Source of the DNA: Anarhynchus alexandrinus
Lineage: Eukaryota > Chordata > Aves > Charadriiformes > Charadriidae
NCBI GenBank assembly: GCA_008711295.1
Contig: VUYV01000120.1
Span: 1,129,468-1,193,467 of the forward strand
Reading direction: 5' to 3'
Length of the DNA stretch: 64,000 nt
This document shows, one piece after another, positions 1-11,200 of the stretch (position 1 is the first letter of the stretch; every line of letters begins with the position of its first letter). Below the pieces are notes generated by a model. The model worked only from the letters and a program-made list of their open reading frames with translations. It searched no databases and was not told where the DNA came from. Both the position numbers and the translations under genes were made by a program.

Positions 1-3000
1 TTTAACTTTTGTCTTCAGATGGCTAGAGATCTGTGCTATTTTGGGGCTCGACTTGAGCTCAACCTGCCATAGACATGGGGGACATCTGTTACGGTCTGGC
101 AAAAGCCAGTGGAGTTATGCTAATGTAAACCCCAAACTTCTGCATGTGTGGCCCGGTTTGGCTGAAGCTGCAAGCGAAGCAAATTGCTTCTCTCCTTGTA
201 CAGTAACGAAAAGCCCTTGTTCCCATCGCAGGAAGCCCATATGATGGAGTTCTGCTTGACATATCTGGAAGCCTGAGCTGGGTGCATCTGCAGGAACGAG
301 GAGTTGTTTCAGGTGGGAGAATATCTGTACCCTCATGCTGCTCCCAGGGAAGGGGCTTGGGCTCCAGCAGACTTTAATTTCAGCAAACTGAGCCTGCCGG
401 TGGACTGGCCTGTTGGCAGGAGCAGGGTTAGCAGAGCTGAGATAGATACTGTGCGAGGCTGGCTTGTTTAGGATGGGATCAGTCTTGGGGAAGTTGTTCG
501 TGCTGTTACCTTCATTTATCTCTCGGTTGTATTCAAGCTGGCTTGTCTTCAGCATTCAACAGTAGCTCTCAGAAATCTGTCTGTTGTGAAGGTTGGTACT
601 GAGCTATTGAAGCAGCTGTATGCACATCTGTCTAGTTTGGGAAGGGAATGCAGAAAGGACTCCCGTGGTACCCATTTGGAGAAAATATTTACTCACTTCT
701 GAAGACAGCATCCTTTTGTCAATCCAGCTTTGGGACACAACACACAGCTTCAGAATAAAGATCCCTCATGTGCAAGCTAATTTTCAAAGAAATACAGGAG
801 CAGGGCTGTTATGGTGGGTTGGAACCCTATGTGGCACCAAGTAAAGTTAAAAACAAATAAAGTATTTTTAATGTCCCTTTAAAAAGGAGTATCTCAATGG
901 GACTGAACCCAGCTTGCATGCCCTTAGAGCAAATGCAAAAGGACAAAGGCAGATGAAACGCAAAATAGTTTCCTCTTCCCTCCCACTCCTCCACACATCT
1001 GCCAGTGGTTTCTGACGTGCTCTGGTGTGAGGACAGATTTTGGAAAATCCAGGCCAGCTCCCCAGAGGACAGGGTGTTAGCACATGTCTGTATACGTTAG
1101 TGATGAAAATGGAAAGTACGAGTGGGGAGGGCAAGAGGTGCCAGGGTGATGCCTTAACTCCTTGGTGAAGGCTCCACCAGGTGGGGGGTGTTTGTGGATA
1201 AAGTTGTGAGTCCTGAAAAGGAATATCTGAAACAAGTCTGCCAGGAGTGCCCTTTCCCTGCCCATCCCTGCAGAATGCACAGTGTTTTGTGAACCCTCTC
1301 ATGGCCATTATCACCCCATTCGTGCCCACAGCTTCTGTGGCTGACCACAGCACAAGCCTGCTGCCTGCCAGCAAGCGGCAGCCCCACAGCTTCGACACAT
1401 CTCACTGTCATTCCATGAAATGTTCTTTTTAGGCGCTTTTTCTCAGGGTGAAGCTGGGAGCTGTACCGAGGAAAAAAGAAATAGCAAATGTTCTCCAGGA
1501 GATCTGGCCACAGCACAAGGGCCGGCACATTGCAGTGTCTCCATGCAGTCCTCCAGCAGCGTTGGTGGTTAAGCTGCACAGGGAATATTTTAAATGCACG
1601 TAGGAGCTCAATTTCCTTTTCACACTGGCTAGTTAATTTGAAATCTGGCATTTACTTGGGTTAGTGTTTAACCCCTCAGTCTCTGACCCTAGCTGAACGG
1701 TTCACAGCACTGGAGAGGTGAGGCTCTCATATAAAAGGTAAGAGTTGATGCCCATGATAGCTGGTGCAGTGTGTGGGAATGCATCTCCCACCCCTCTGTT
1801 GGCGTGCTCCAGAGGATGGAACATCTCAGCTGCAGGGAAATGTCTGGCTGAGCAGAACTGGTGAGTGCCCTCAGCTCTTTCATAGTGGCCAGATTATTGG
1901 CTTGGCATGCAAGTGGACAGCTGAACTTGGGCTTCCCCAGTGCAGCAGAGATCAAATCCACAGCTCCGAAGGCTCAGTCTCTGCCCTGTGTCTTCATTCG
2001 CACCAAATGGTTTGGCTAAGACCTCCTGAACAATCTTGCATGCTCAGCAGGAAAAGTGAGGGGGTGCACAGAGAGTTTCAGCTCAAACGAGGGTTTGTTG
2101 CTGCCTCTTGGCTTGTGTTGACTTCAGCTCCCACCATTTCCCTGTCTCCTCCTGAATTATAACTTGTCATGGCATTGCGTGGAACTAACTCAATTACTCA
2201 TGATGATTTTTCCATGATGTTAAAGCCTGGATCATAGTCACAGAGTCTCACTTTTTCTGTAAAAGCCATGTCCTCGGGGTTCATAAAATGGGATACAGGA
2301 TTCATACATGTGGGACAGGTAAAATGTGTCTCCTGGAAGGGCCACTCAACTCCTGCACAACTTGCATTAATTTCTGCATCCAGGCAGCACAGTGGGAAGA
2401 GTAACTTGTTGAACTCAGAGCAGAGCTTGCTGCTTACATGTGATGTCTACCAGCTGTTTGCAATCAATGTTTTTCCAAGTCTTGCTGGTCTCTATACTTT
2501 GATTTAAAAGCTCAAAAGGTCCTTCTCAGACTTTACCATATCTGTAATGACGTATGTCAATATTGAGCCTACAGAGGACAGATTTTTTTTTGTAACAAAA
2601 TACTCCTTTAACAGTGAGCATTGGCTTTCTGAACGCCAGTTCAAACTGTGTATGAATGGTGTCCCAATTTAGACACAATTCTGTGTCTCCAAAGCCTTCT
2701 GGGATGATGTTGCTGGAAAAATATTCTTGTGGCCACTGTTGTGCCAATGTTTTAATCCATCTTTTAATAAACTGTAACTGAAGAACAGAGTGTGGAATTC
2801 ATCAAATGGTGTGTTGTACCTCACTGGGGAGCAGGGTGTTAGAGCCAAAACTGAAGGCAGCTGTTGCAACTGCTGCCTGTAATTCAGCCTCACCAAAATA
2901 TTGACTATTGTTACTTGTGCCCCAACATGGAAACCATTTAGTTTAATATCGGTATTGGCAACACTGTCATTGTTGAAGTTAGGACTCTGGAGTCAGTCGA

Positions 3001-4020
3001 GCGAGCTCAGCCCCCGTGGATCTGGGGGGAGGCAGGGGAAGGTGGCTGGAAAGCGCTCCCTCGATATACACAGCAGCTTTTGAAACGCCATGCAATCCGT
3101 GTTGATCATCTGTTCTTCATAGAAAAAGGGGAAGAGTTATTATGAGAGAATAATTAAACCAGCTGAAAAGAGCAAAGTGTTGGCAGACTGCAACCTCCCT
3201 GCACAGACCACACAACAGCTTGCTACGATCAGCAGAAAGGGCCGAGCAGCCCTGGGGGAGAAGTGGGAGGGATGCTGGCGTTGTCCTGCAAGACCCTTCT
3301 CTCACCCGCACTGCAGTGCAAATCCAACTGGGGCTGTGACAATGCTCCTCACCGCCGTGGTCATCTCCAGCAATAGTGGTGCTTAACTCAGGCTTCCAAG
3401 TTGCTTCCTCTGGACACTAGTTTCAACAAGGAAAATTCTGATTTGGTATTAGGGAAATTTTTTTCGCCATGAGGGTGATCAAACATCGAAACAGGTGTGA
3501 ATTTAAGTCCTTGGAGGTACTAAAAACTCAACTAGAAAAATGCCCTGAGCAACCTGCTCTAAGTTGGCTTTGCCCAGTGTGTGGACTTGGAACAGACAGC
3601 TCCAACCTCAGTTTTTCTGTCATTCCTGTGCTTCCACCAGCTGGCCGGGGCACAAAATGCCCACAGACATCTCCTGGAGAGGTCTGGCAAAGTGTCACCT
3701 CTTCCTTTTCTGTAAGAGACAGAGGGATCCTCTTGTTTAAATGTTGGCCTGGTGGGGGACAGTGGAAGTTACCCACTGGTCACAGGGCTCACATTGGAAA
3801 CCAGTGTTTGGCCATTGCCCACCTCCAGAAAAAATCTTCTCTTCACTTGAAGACTTCCAAGACATTCACATCTTTCCTTGGTGGCTGAGTCAAATGGTTA
3901 ATTGCCTTCACTCTTTGAAACATCTCTCTTCTTTTTAATCAGAATTGCATCTGAATTCTAGCTGCTGTTTCAGGTTTGTTGCTTTACTTGACAATTTATT
4001 ATAGGATAGGCTACTAAAAA
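1..4020. other. Unique non-coding sequence
   Basis: No gene, RNA or transposon is recognised here. Open frames of 60-176 codons occur on both strands but overlap one another, have no recognisable domains and look like chance frames. Base composition is mixed, with short AT-rich patches and CpG-poor stretches, as in avian intron or intergenic DNA. Right at the end lie a TACTAA-like branch point and a pyrimidine tract, which belong to the possible microexon that follows. Confidence 0.6.
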
Positions 4021-4038
4021 TCCTTCTCTTCTTCTCAG

Positions 4039-4052
4039 GAAGGTGAACTCCG
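4039..4052 (+). other. Candidate 14-nt microexon
   Basis: A CTACTAA branch-point-like string lies near 4010-4017. A pyrimidine-rich tract (4021-4036) ends in CAG at 4036-4038. Fourteen bases later comes a consensus 5' splice site, GTAAGT, at 4053-4058. Acceptor, donor and branch point all have the right order and spacing for splicing. The enclosed 14 nt is not a multiple of three, so it would shift a reading frame or belong to a UTR or lncRNA. No flanking exon is recognised, and a chance match is possible because GTAAGT occurs many times in 64 kb. This is inference from splice consensus only. Confidence 0.2.
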
Positions 4053-4058
4053 GTAAGT

Positions 4059-5689
4059 CTCAGTGTGTTATCTTTAGCTTGTGACAGAAGAGCAATTCGC
4101 CTCACTTCTCTTTTATCAGTGGGGAACTGGGATCATGTGAACTGCTGTTGCATGGTAACGTCTCACCCAGCGGCCCCTTGATTTGCTCTCAGCTCTTAAT
4201 CTCCACAATGAAATTGCGTCTGAAATCCGTTTGTGTGTTTAGCTGGTGTTTGCTTCCTCTGTGCTGAAGCAGCCCGAGACCTTTGTGCCGGGGCTTCTGC
4301 CTGTGCCCATGTTCCAGGCACCAACCTGTGAGGGGCTGAGATGGAAAAGAAAGAGATGCTCCAAGGAGATTGTTGCTCCTGGCAGGAAAACCAGCGCTGT
4401 GGTGTCTCTCATCGTGGCATATTCCAGGGTCAAGTTCTGCTTGTCTTACCCGGCTCTTCCCTAGCCGGCTCGGGGACTGGTGTTTTGGCCACAGCAGTGC
4501 TCACTGCAGCCCCACTGCTCATCTCACTTCAGGGTCAAGACTCGACATGCCCGGGGCTGTGGTGGCAGTGCAAACGCAGTCTGGATGAATCCCAGCTTAT
4601 AGCAGGGAGCGCAGCAAGAAATGAGCTGTCTTTCTGTCCCACAAATGAGTTTCCCAGAAGTACTGTTAGGAGTCAAAGAACAGCCTGACTGTAGAGTTGC
4701 AAGCCGGTCTGTGTAACATTTGCAAGGCAAGGCTGCAGGAAACAGCTGGTACCTCTGTTCTGACTAAAATGCATAGAGAGACATCACTGACTCCATTTTG
4801 CAGCTGGAGAAACACGGACTTATCTTACCCAGTTTTCTTACATACAACTGACAGGACAAAACCAAGGCAGATTTTTGCTCCTCTTTCCACACTTTGTGGT
4901 CTGTATGGTCTGCAATGGAAGCCTAGGTTGCTAGTGTGCAAAACCATAGTTGTTATTTCACAGTTGTCCCAGTGTCCCTTACCCTGGTGCTAATCAGCGT
5001 TCCCGACAGTGTCCGTACCAGGGAAATGCAGATGTACATCCTCTGATGTCAGGGCAGGTCTCCTTGTCATGCATCAATGTGACATTGGAGGATAATTTCA
5101 CTTTAAATGTGTCCCTGTAGATATATGAAGATGAAAGCGGTGGCTGAAGGAGGTGAGGCTTGCAGGGGAAGCAATCCTCTCTCCTTCTGAGATAAAAGGA
5201 AATATCAAGCCTCTGACTTTCACTTAAATATCAAGTGTTTTGAACATGCCATGGCACAGCTGGAATTTGTTCCCACAGTGGTATTTCCTGTCCTGTAGCC
5301 TCATTGCTAAAGGAAATGTTCATCCCGGCATTCATGGTGATGGTGCAACTGGGAGAAGAATCAGACTGCAGCCACTGACCCCAGCGTTGCCTTTCTCTCT
5401 ACTCTGTGAAGCCCTCGGACTGATGCAGCAGAACTCAGAGGGCAAATTCTTCTCCCATCACAGGTGGGAAAATAGAAGACCGAGATGCAGTCTGGCTCTT
5501 TAAGAAGATTATTCAGCTATTGAAGTATTTGTATCTACTAGAAGACCTGTATTCCATTCACCTCATTCCCCAAAAGATTTTGGTAATAGCGTAAGAACCT
5601 CTTATCCTTGTTTTATAATGAGCTGTACGCTGACAACAGCTTGAGGTTGGTACTGTGAAATCAGAAATAAATGTTTCCTGGAAAGCTGG
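4059..5689. other. Unique non-coding sequence
   Basis: No gene or repeat is recognised. Overlapping frames at 4240-4990 on both strands have no recognisable family features. Confidence 0.55.
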
Positions 5690-5727
5690 CAAAAAAAACC
5701 CAAACCCAAAACCAACAAAAAAACCCG
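5690..5727. repeat. A/C-rich low-complexity tract
   Basis: An irregular run of A8, CCCAAACCC, AAAACC and AAAAAAACCC blocks, almost free of G and T. It could be the tail of an old retroposed sequence, but no body was recognised next to it. Confidence 0.7.
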
Positions 5728-8235
5728 GACTGTAAGGTTTAGTTCTTCCTGGCTTCCAGGTATGTTTCCAGGCTCTGGACAGCCAATATGAGACAAAAAC
5801 CCCAACGTGCTGTGGTTTTGCCCTAAATATTTGAACAGTAGTTTTGTGTCTACATTGGCTGAGCTTCAGCTCTTGGATTCCACTTTGCAAATTCAGCCTG
5901 CTTGGTAGCAACAGCGATACCGTGCTTTGGTCAGCTTGCTCCATGCATGGTGGCTGGTGATTTCCTTCTGCTTTTCTCCCTCTCCTGCCCAAGCTAATGA
6001 CTGTCTATACCTTGCAGTGCTGCACTAATTCCAGCCAACAAAGGCTGTCTATCAAGAGAAGGACCAGAGCTGCCTCTGCAGGTCCTGCAGAAATACGACT
6101 AACATATCACTTTATCTTGATTATCTCACACTTAGCTATTTCCAGCCATTAGTTTAAGGATTCTGATTAAATTCTTCATTAAACTCCTTATTATATGCCC
6201 TATGTGCAAATAGCTGTTTGTGTTTGTTGTCAGAGTACTGCTGAGGTACAGACCTCAGAGCTGGCAATGCCTCCAGCAAACTCCAGCGCTGGAAAGTCTG
6301 GGAGCATCAACTGCAGTTTCCTTTTCTCATTTTTGCTGATGAGTAGTAAATAACTTATTTCAGCTTCTCAGACCTCCTGTGTTGCTCCACGAAATTGTGA
6401 GCTTTGGAACAAAAATTTATGACTTAACATCCACACTGAAGCGGTGGGCAAAGGGAAGGTAGCCAAGAGTATCTCTCTTGGGATCTGAAGTCAAAGGAGA
6501 CAGTTGAGGGAACTGCCCACAAAGCAGTAAGAAGGACTAGTATATTACAGAGATTTTATTTCAGGACTGACTTTGATGTAAATATGCATGATATGGACAC
6601 TTGAGTCCTAGTTACTTCCTCTACCCACAGATCATGATGGGGAGCGCCAGGATACTGCCCTTAAGCACTTGGCCCGTAGTTCCAAAACAAGAGCATGGGA
6701 CTGACATTTGTAGAGCTTGTAACTTGGAGAAAGGCTGTCTGTGGTAATGGAAAGTGGGTTGAACACTACTTGGTATTAGAAGAAAGACATAGTATTAGAT
6801 ACCGAGTTTGAGGGAGACCAGTGGCAGAGCTCTGCAGTTGGAGAAGCTTCTGTGCACTCCGGAAGTGTATAAAATGAAGAGCTCTTTCACCTAGTTGAGT
6901 GCCTTTTGCAGCCCCCAGATCTCCCACCTTTATAAAAGTTCAGTCTTCAATGCCCTCTGGCTAACAAGAGAAAAGATATTTAAGTCAACTAGTATTTCAA
7001 AAGTCCCTAAATCTCCTGCACTGAATCTTCTCTTGTGTGCTGTATGATGTTGGCCCCAAGCATTTTCCAGTCTCCTAGAAAATGTCGTGATCTCACCTGC
7101 TGGCTATACTGTTAAACCAGCACTTTTCAGTCAGCAGCTTAAACCATCTTACTTTTTCTCATTGGAATGAGCTTCCAGTAAATGTATCTTGTTCTCCTGC
7201 TCCTAAATGTCTCTTCCAAATCCTCTCTGCTGTCACGCTTAAGCAGCTTGGTGATAATTTCGTGACTTCCCGTGGATAGAAAGGGAAGGGTGTCTGAATG
7301 GTGTGCAAAGAAAGCCCTAATGTTATCTGGCAGGTATGGAGCATGCTGCGATTTTCATTTAACCTTGCAGGAGAATGACCTGTGTGAATAATGGATTCAA
7401 GGGAAAGTTTTGAAAATGGAAAGAACAGAGGTTGCCGTGCTCTGGCTTCATGTTGGGGCCATCTGGTTTCTGCGGCTAACAGGAAATGCTATTGCTGGTA
7501 AAAAAAGCACAGAGTGTGGGGGTGGGACTGTAAAACCTCATGAGCGCCCGCCTTGTGTCAGTGAGTTAGTTTGGCAACCGGTGTTGGGCAGGTAGCAAAA
7601 ATGAGGGTAGTGTCTCATGTAGGCAGGTAACCCAAGCAAACTCCTTTCACTCTGTGCTCGGCATCAGCCCAGCCAGCTGGGAAAGGTGCTCTCATACACC
7701 CACCTCCTTTGGTTGCTCCGGCAGTGTGAAAGGGCCATAAAACTCAGGGACCTGACCACGAGACGTGGCCGTGTTGTGGGCTGGTTTTTCCCTGTGTTGT
7801 GGAGCTTGTGCAGAGCAGACACCAGAAACAGACCCGTGACCGCTCCCGCCCTTTTGAGGCTGAAACAGATGTTCTGGGCTAACAGAGCTGACACCGCAGA
7901 CTTTGTACAGATCAGCAAACTTTGCTGGTTCATGAGCCACGGCTGAGCTCAGTTGCCCGCGCTTGTGCCACGACACACCTGTGTTTGCATCCGCTTGCCT
8001 GGTGCTGTCTAATGCAGTGCTGGCTGGCTGCTTGCAACTCCTTCGATCCAGTCCAGGAGCCCAGGACACTGCCTCTTTCCCTCCCCTCGGAGCAAAAAGA
8101 GAAATCCCCATGTTCAGGTAGCAACTGCAGTGGGCATTTGTGGCCGCCCATTCCCCATTGCAGATTCTTCTTGATGCTGAATTGAGAGGAAGAATCCAGT
8201 CTCTTCTCATTGTTGCCTAGAGAAACTCACCATAA
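5728..8235. other. Unique non-coding sequence with an AT-rich block
   Basis: No gene is recognised. From about 6085 to 6230 the sequence becomes AT-rich with several TAAT/ATTA cores and no CpG-dense segment, a texture often seen in conserved non-coding DNA. That is an impression only and needs an alignment. The rest, to 8235, is unremarkable. Confidence 0.5.
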
Positions 8236-8272
8236 CAACAAAGAAAGAAAAAAGAGAGAGAGGGAAAAAAAG
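8236..8272. repeat. Purine-rich low-complexity tract
   Basis: A run of A and G made of AAAG, GAGA and poly-A blocks. It is followed after about 25 bases by a T-rich TTTATT stretch (about 8297-8325). Confidence 0.65.
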
Positions 8273-11200
8273 GCACTCTTGTGGCTGCCTCTTTGCTTCT
8301 TTTATTTATTTTTTATTTTTAAGATTTAGTTGGAAACAGGAGGTATTTTCAATACACTTAGTACTTAACTGGTGTCTACCAGTTACACGTCTCCAAAGCC
8401 CGCAGTCATTTTCCAAAACAAAAGCTTTTACCTTTTCCCTTATGGCTCTTCCCTGTTATGGTCAATAAAAAATGAAATTGTAGAAAAGCTGTCTTGTCTT
8501 CCACGCTGTGTTTGTTTTACATTTATATATAAGCTTATACAAACACATGCACTCAGAAACCCCCTGACGAAGCTATTACCTGCATCTCTGGACTTTTAAT
8601 CTTACAGCTACTGTGCAATTTGTAGCTGAGTATTAATTTATAATCCCCAAATCCCAGTGTATTAACTCTAATGTCATAAACATACCTATATTTTAGGTCA
8701 TCGAGTGAAAAGCTACCCGCTTGTTACCCAACGACAACATTTTTATTCTGCGCTGGTTCCCATCTGTTAATATCTGTTGTGAACTGACTGCTACAATAAA
8801 CAAACTGTGCATTTTCTTAGGCTTAGATTTATCTGCACCTCTCAGGGGATATGAAGGAAGGCTCGTGTCCAGTAGGCACTCATGGGTGATGGAGAGAAGA
8901 AGTGCTCCCTGGGCTGAGATCCCCAAGGTGGATAGCAACTGGAAAACTCCTAAAGTTTCCACTAATTTCCAAAGAGATGGCTGTTGCCATGTAGCTGACG
9001 TACCACAGCTAAGAAAACACTGCTCCAAAAAGCCTTGCCAGCACCCGCTTAATTTGGGGGCGGTGTTGGATGCAAGCACATCTCTGAGTTATGCCTAGTG
9101 AAAAATACTCTACTCCCAAGGGGACGCGAGGGGACCAGTCCTTTGTGACCTCGCTTCTCATGGGACATGGGCACCCGTCGCCCAGCCTCGCCCTGCATTC
9201 GAGGTGCAGCACTCGCCCAGTGCAATTCTTACTGCATAAATGATACTCATTCCATGAGGTCAGGCAGACAGCATGGCTCCAGACTGCAAATCTCTTCCAG
9301 GAGTCAAGCTCCCAGCCTCGTAAACATGGAATCCATCAAGCCAGAGGACGCAAGACCTCCAGGCCATTATTAGCCAATATGAAGCTTATAAAAGACTCTA
9401 TAAACAAGCCCATGATAAATAATTTCACAAGTAAGGCTGTGGCGGTGTAGAGCTTGTTTGGAGTTTGAAAGCCGCTGTAATGTGCTGCCAGGAGGATTAA
9501 ATGCTATCACTGTCTTTCAGGCGTTTTACTGTGTGCCGTGGGGGGTATGTGTGGGTTTTGTTTGTTTGTTTGGCGAGGAGTTAGCGTGAGAAGTGGGGAG
9601 AGCAGAGGAGGTCCCACACGTGCACAGCATAAGGGGGAGCGGACTCTGAGGGTGAGGCTGTGTGACAACCCTGCAGAAAGTGACCTAGGCATGGTGTAAT
9701 ATCTGTTTTATATATTATCTTTCAGCCAAAGCTTGCAGGCTGGAGGCCTTCGACGCTGTGTCAGGCAAAGGATTACCTGTGGGATAAACTGGAATGATGC
9801 GCTGGGGGAAGCTAGCAGCCGAGATGCGGTGAGATGCTGGTTGGTGGCTGGCTCCACCATCCTCCTCCCTTCCCCAGCACACAGAGGGGGATGCAGACCT
9901 TCACGCCAGGTTTTAACCCTCAGCCTGCGGTTTCTAGCAATCAGTGGAGACTGAATGCAGCTTTTTGGGAAGGAGCTTAGCCCCACTGCTGGCAGCACGC
10001 CTATGTGCGCACAGGTTAGCTGCAAAGATGATGGTGGCTTCAGTGGTATGCCCTGAGGTTTCACTACCACGAGGTCCTGGCAGCTGGAGTCTGAGTTGAG
10101 TCCTAGGAAGAATAAGGGCAAGCTGTACTCCTTCTGTGACCCATCTCTCCTGGCTTTCTAGTTGCGGTGTTTTGCTGTGCTGCCTCCAAAGCAGTAAGTT
10201 ATTGCCTTCCAGAACAGTCCTCAAAACAGTCTGAATCATTTTTGTACGACACGTGTTTTGTTTCCATGGTTATTAGAGCCAGGTTCGCTTACATCCATCC
10301 TTCCTTGGCACAAAATGTTTCTGTTGTCGTTTCAACTTGTGTATTTGTCTGGGCTCCTGCTACTGCTCCAAGATAAGAAATGTTTTTAAAGGAAAATGTA
10401 ACCAAGAGGTATGAAGCTCCCAGTTTAGAAACTAAGAGGGGTATAACATCAACATGGCATTCTTCAGAAAATGAGTAGATGTTTGAGTCAGGCATAGTCC
10501 AGCTCATCATCTGAAACTGTTGTCCTTGGCAATCAAATAAATCTCTTTCCCTGTTGAAAATGCCACTTTGGCTGGTTGGTTTGTTTCAAACACCCAACTC
10601 CTCCGGAGAAGACTCAGCTTGAAAAGCAGGAGTGGCAGAATCTGACCTACAGCTGGTGCAGAGGAGTAGGAGGGAATCAGGGAGAAGGCTATTTCTCTTG
10701 CTGAATAAAACCATTGCTTTTTATACAGCTCTGCCTGGGCCTGTTCCAGATCCATTAAAGTAAATGGAAAATCTTCACTTGACACAAATGGGAGCTGGCC
10801 CCGGCTCCAGGGATTAAAGAGCGTACAGTCTCAGGTGGATCTTCACATAGGAACAAAACACGCTCCTGTTGAGCCAGTCCCTGCTGAGTTTACTTTACAT
10901 TCTTGTCATTTGTTGATCTTGTGGGTTTAATGTGTTGCCTTGTGCTGTGTTGCTTGTGATGAGCTACAGTGGTCACAGTGGACCTCACCCAGCTGTTAGC
11001 AACTTAGCTGTGGCTGCACCCCCAGGTTGGTGCTGTGCTCTCGGGGGACCAGCTGCAACACCCATGGGGATGTGTGTGAGCCCCGCTCCGGAATGGGGAG
11101 GGTAACCTCATAGCTAACACTAGTATAAGATGCCAACCTCTGGATGAGGTAATGCCTTTCTGTGTGTTGCAGAAGATCCTGGTTGGTAAAATCTCCTTCT

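Noticed and set aside
868..1651. Frames of 176 and 165 codons on the minus strand
   Set aside because: They overlap in different frames without recognisable sequence features. No start context or splice sites support either.
2230..2310. Possible MIR-like 'taaaatggga' motif
   Set aside because: Only about ten bases match and no second block follows.
7686..8210. Frames of 172 and 86-87 codons on both strands
   Set aside because: They overlap mutually, have no domain or splice context, and look like chance.
8693..9098. Two frames of about 125 codons exactly opposite each other
   Set aside because: They have no motifs, and coincident open frames on both strands point to a locally stop-poor composition rather than a gene.
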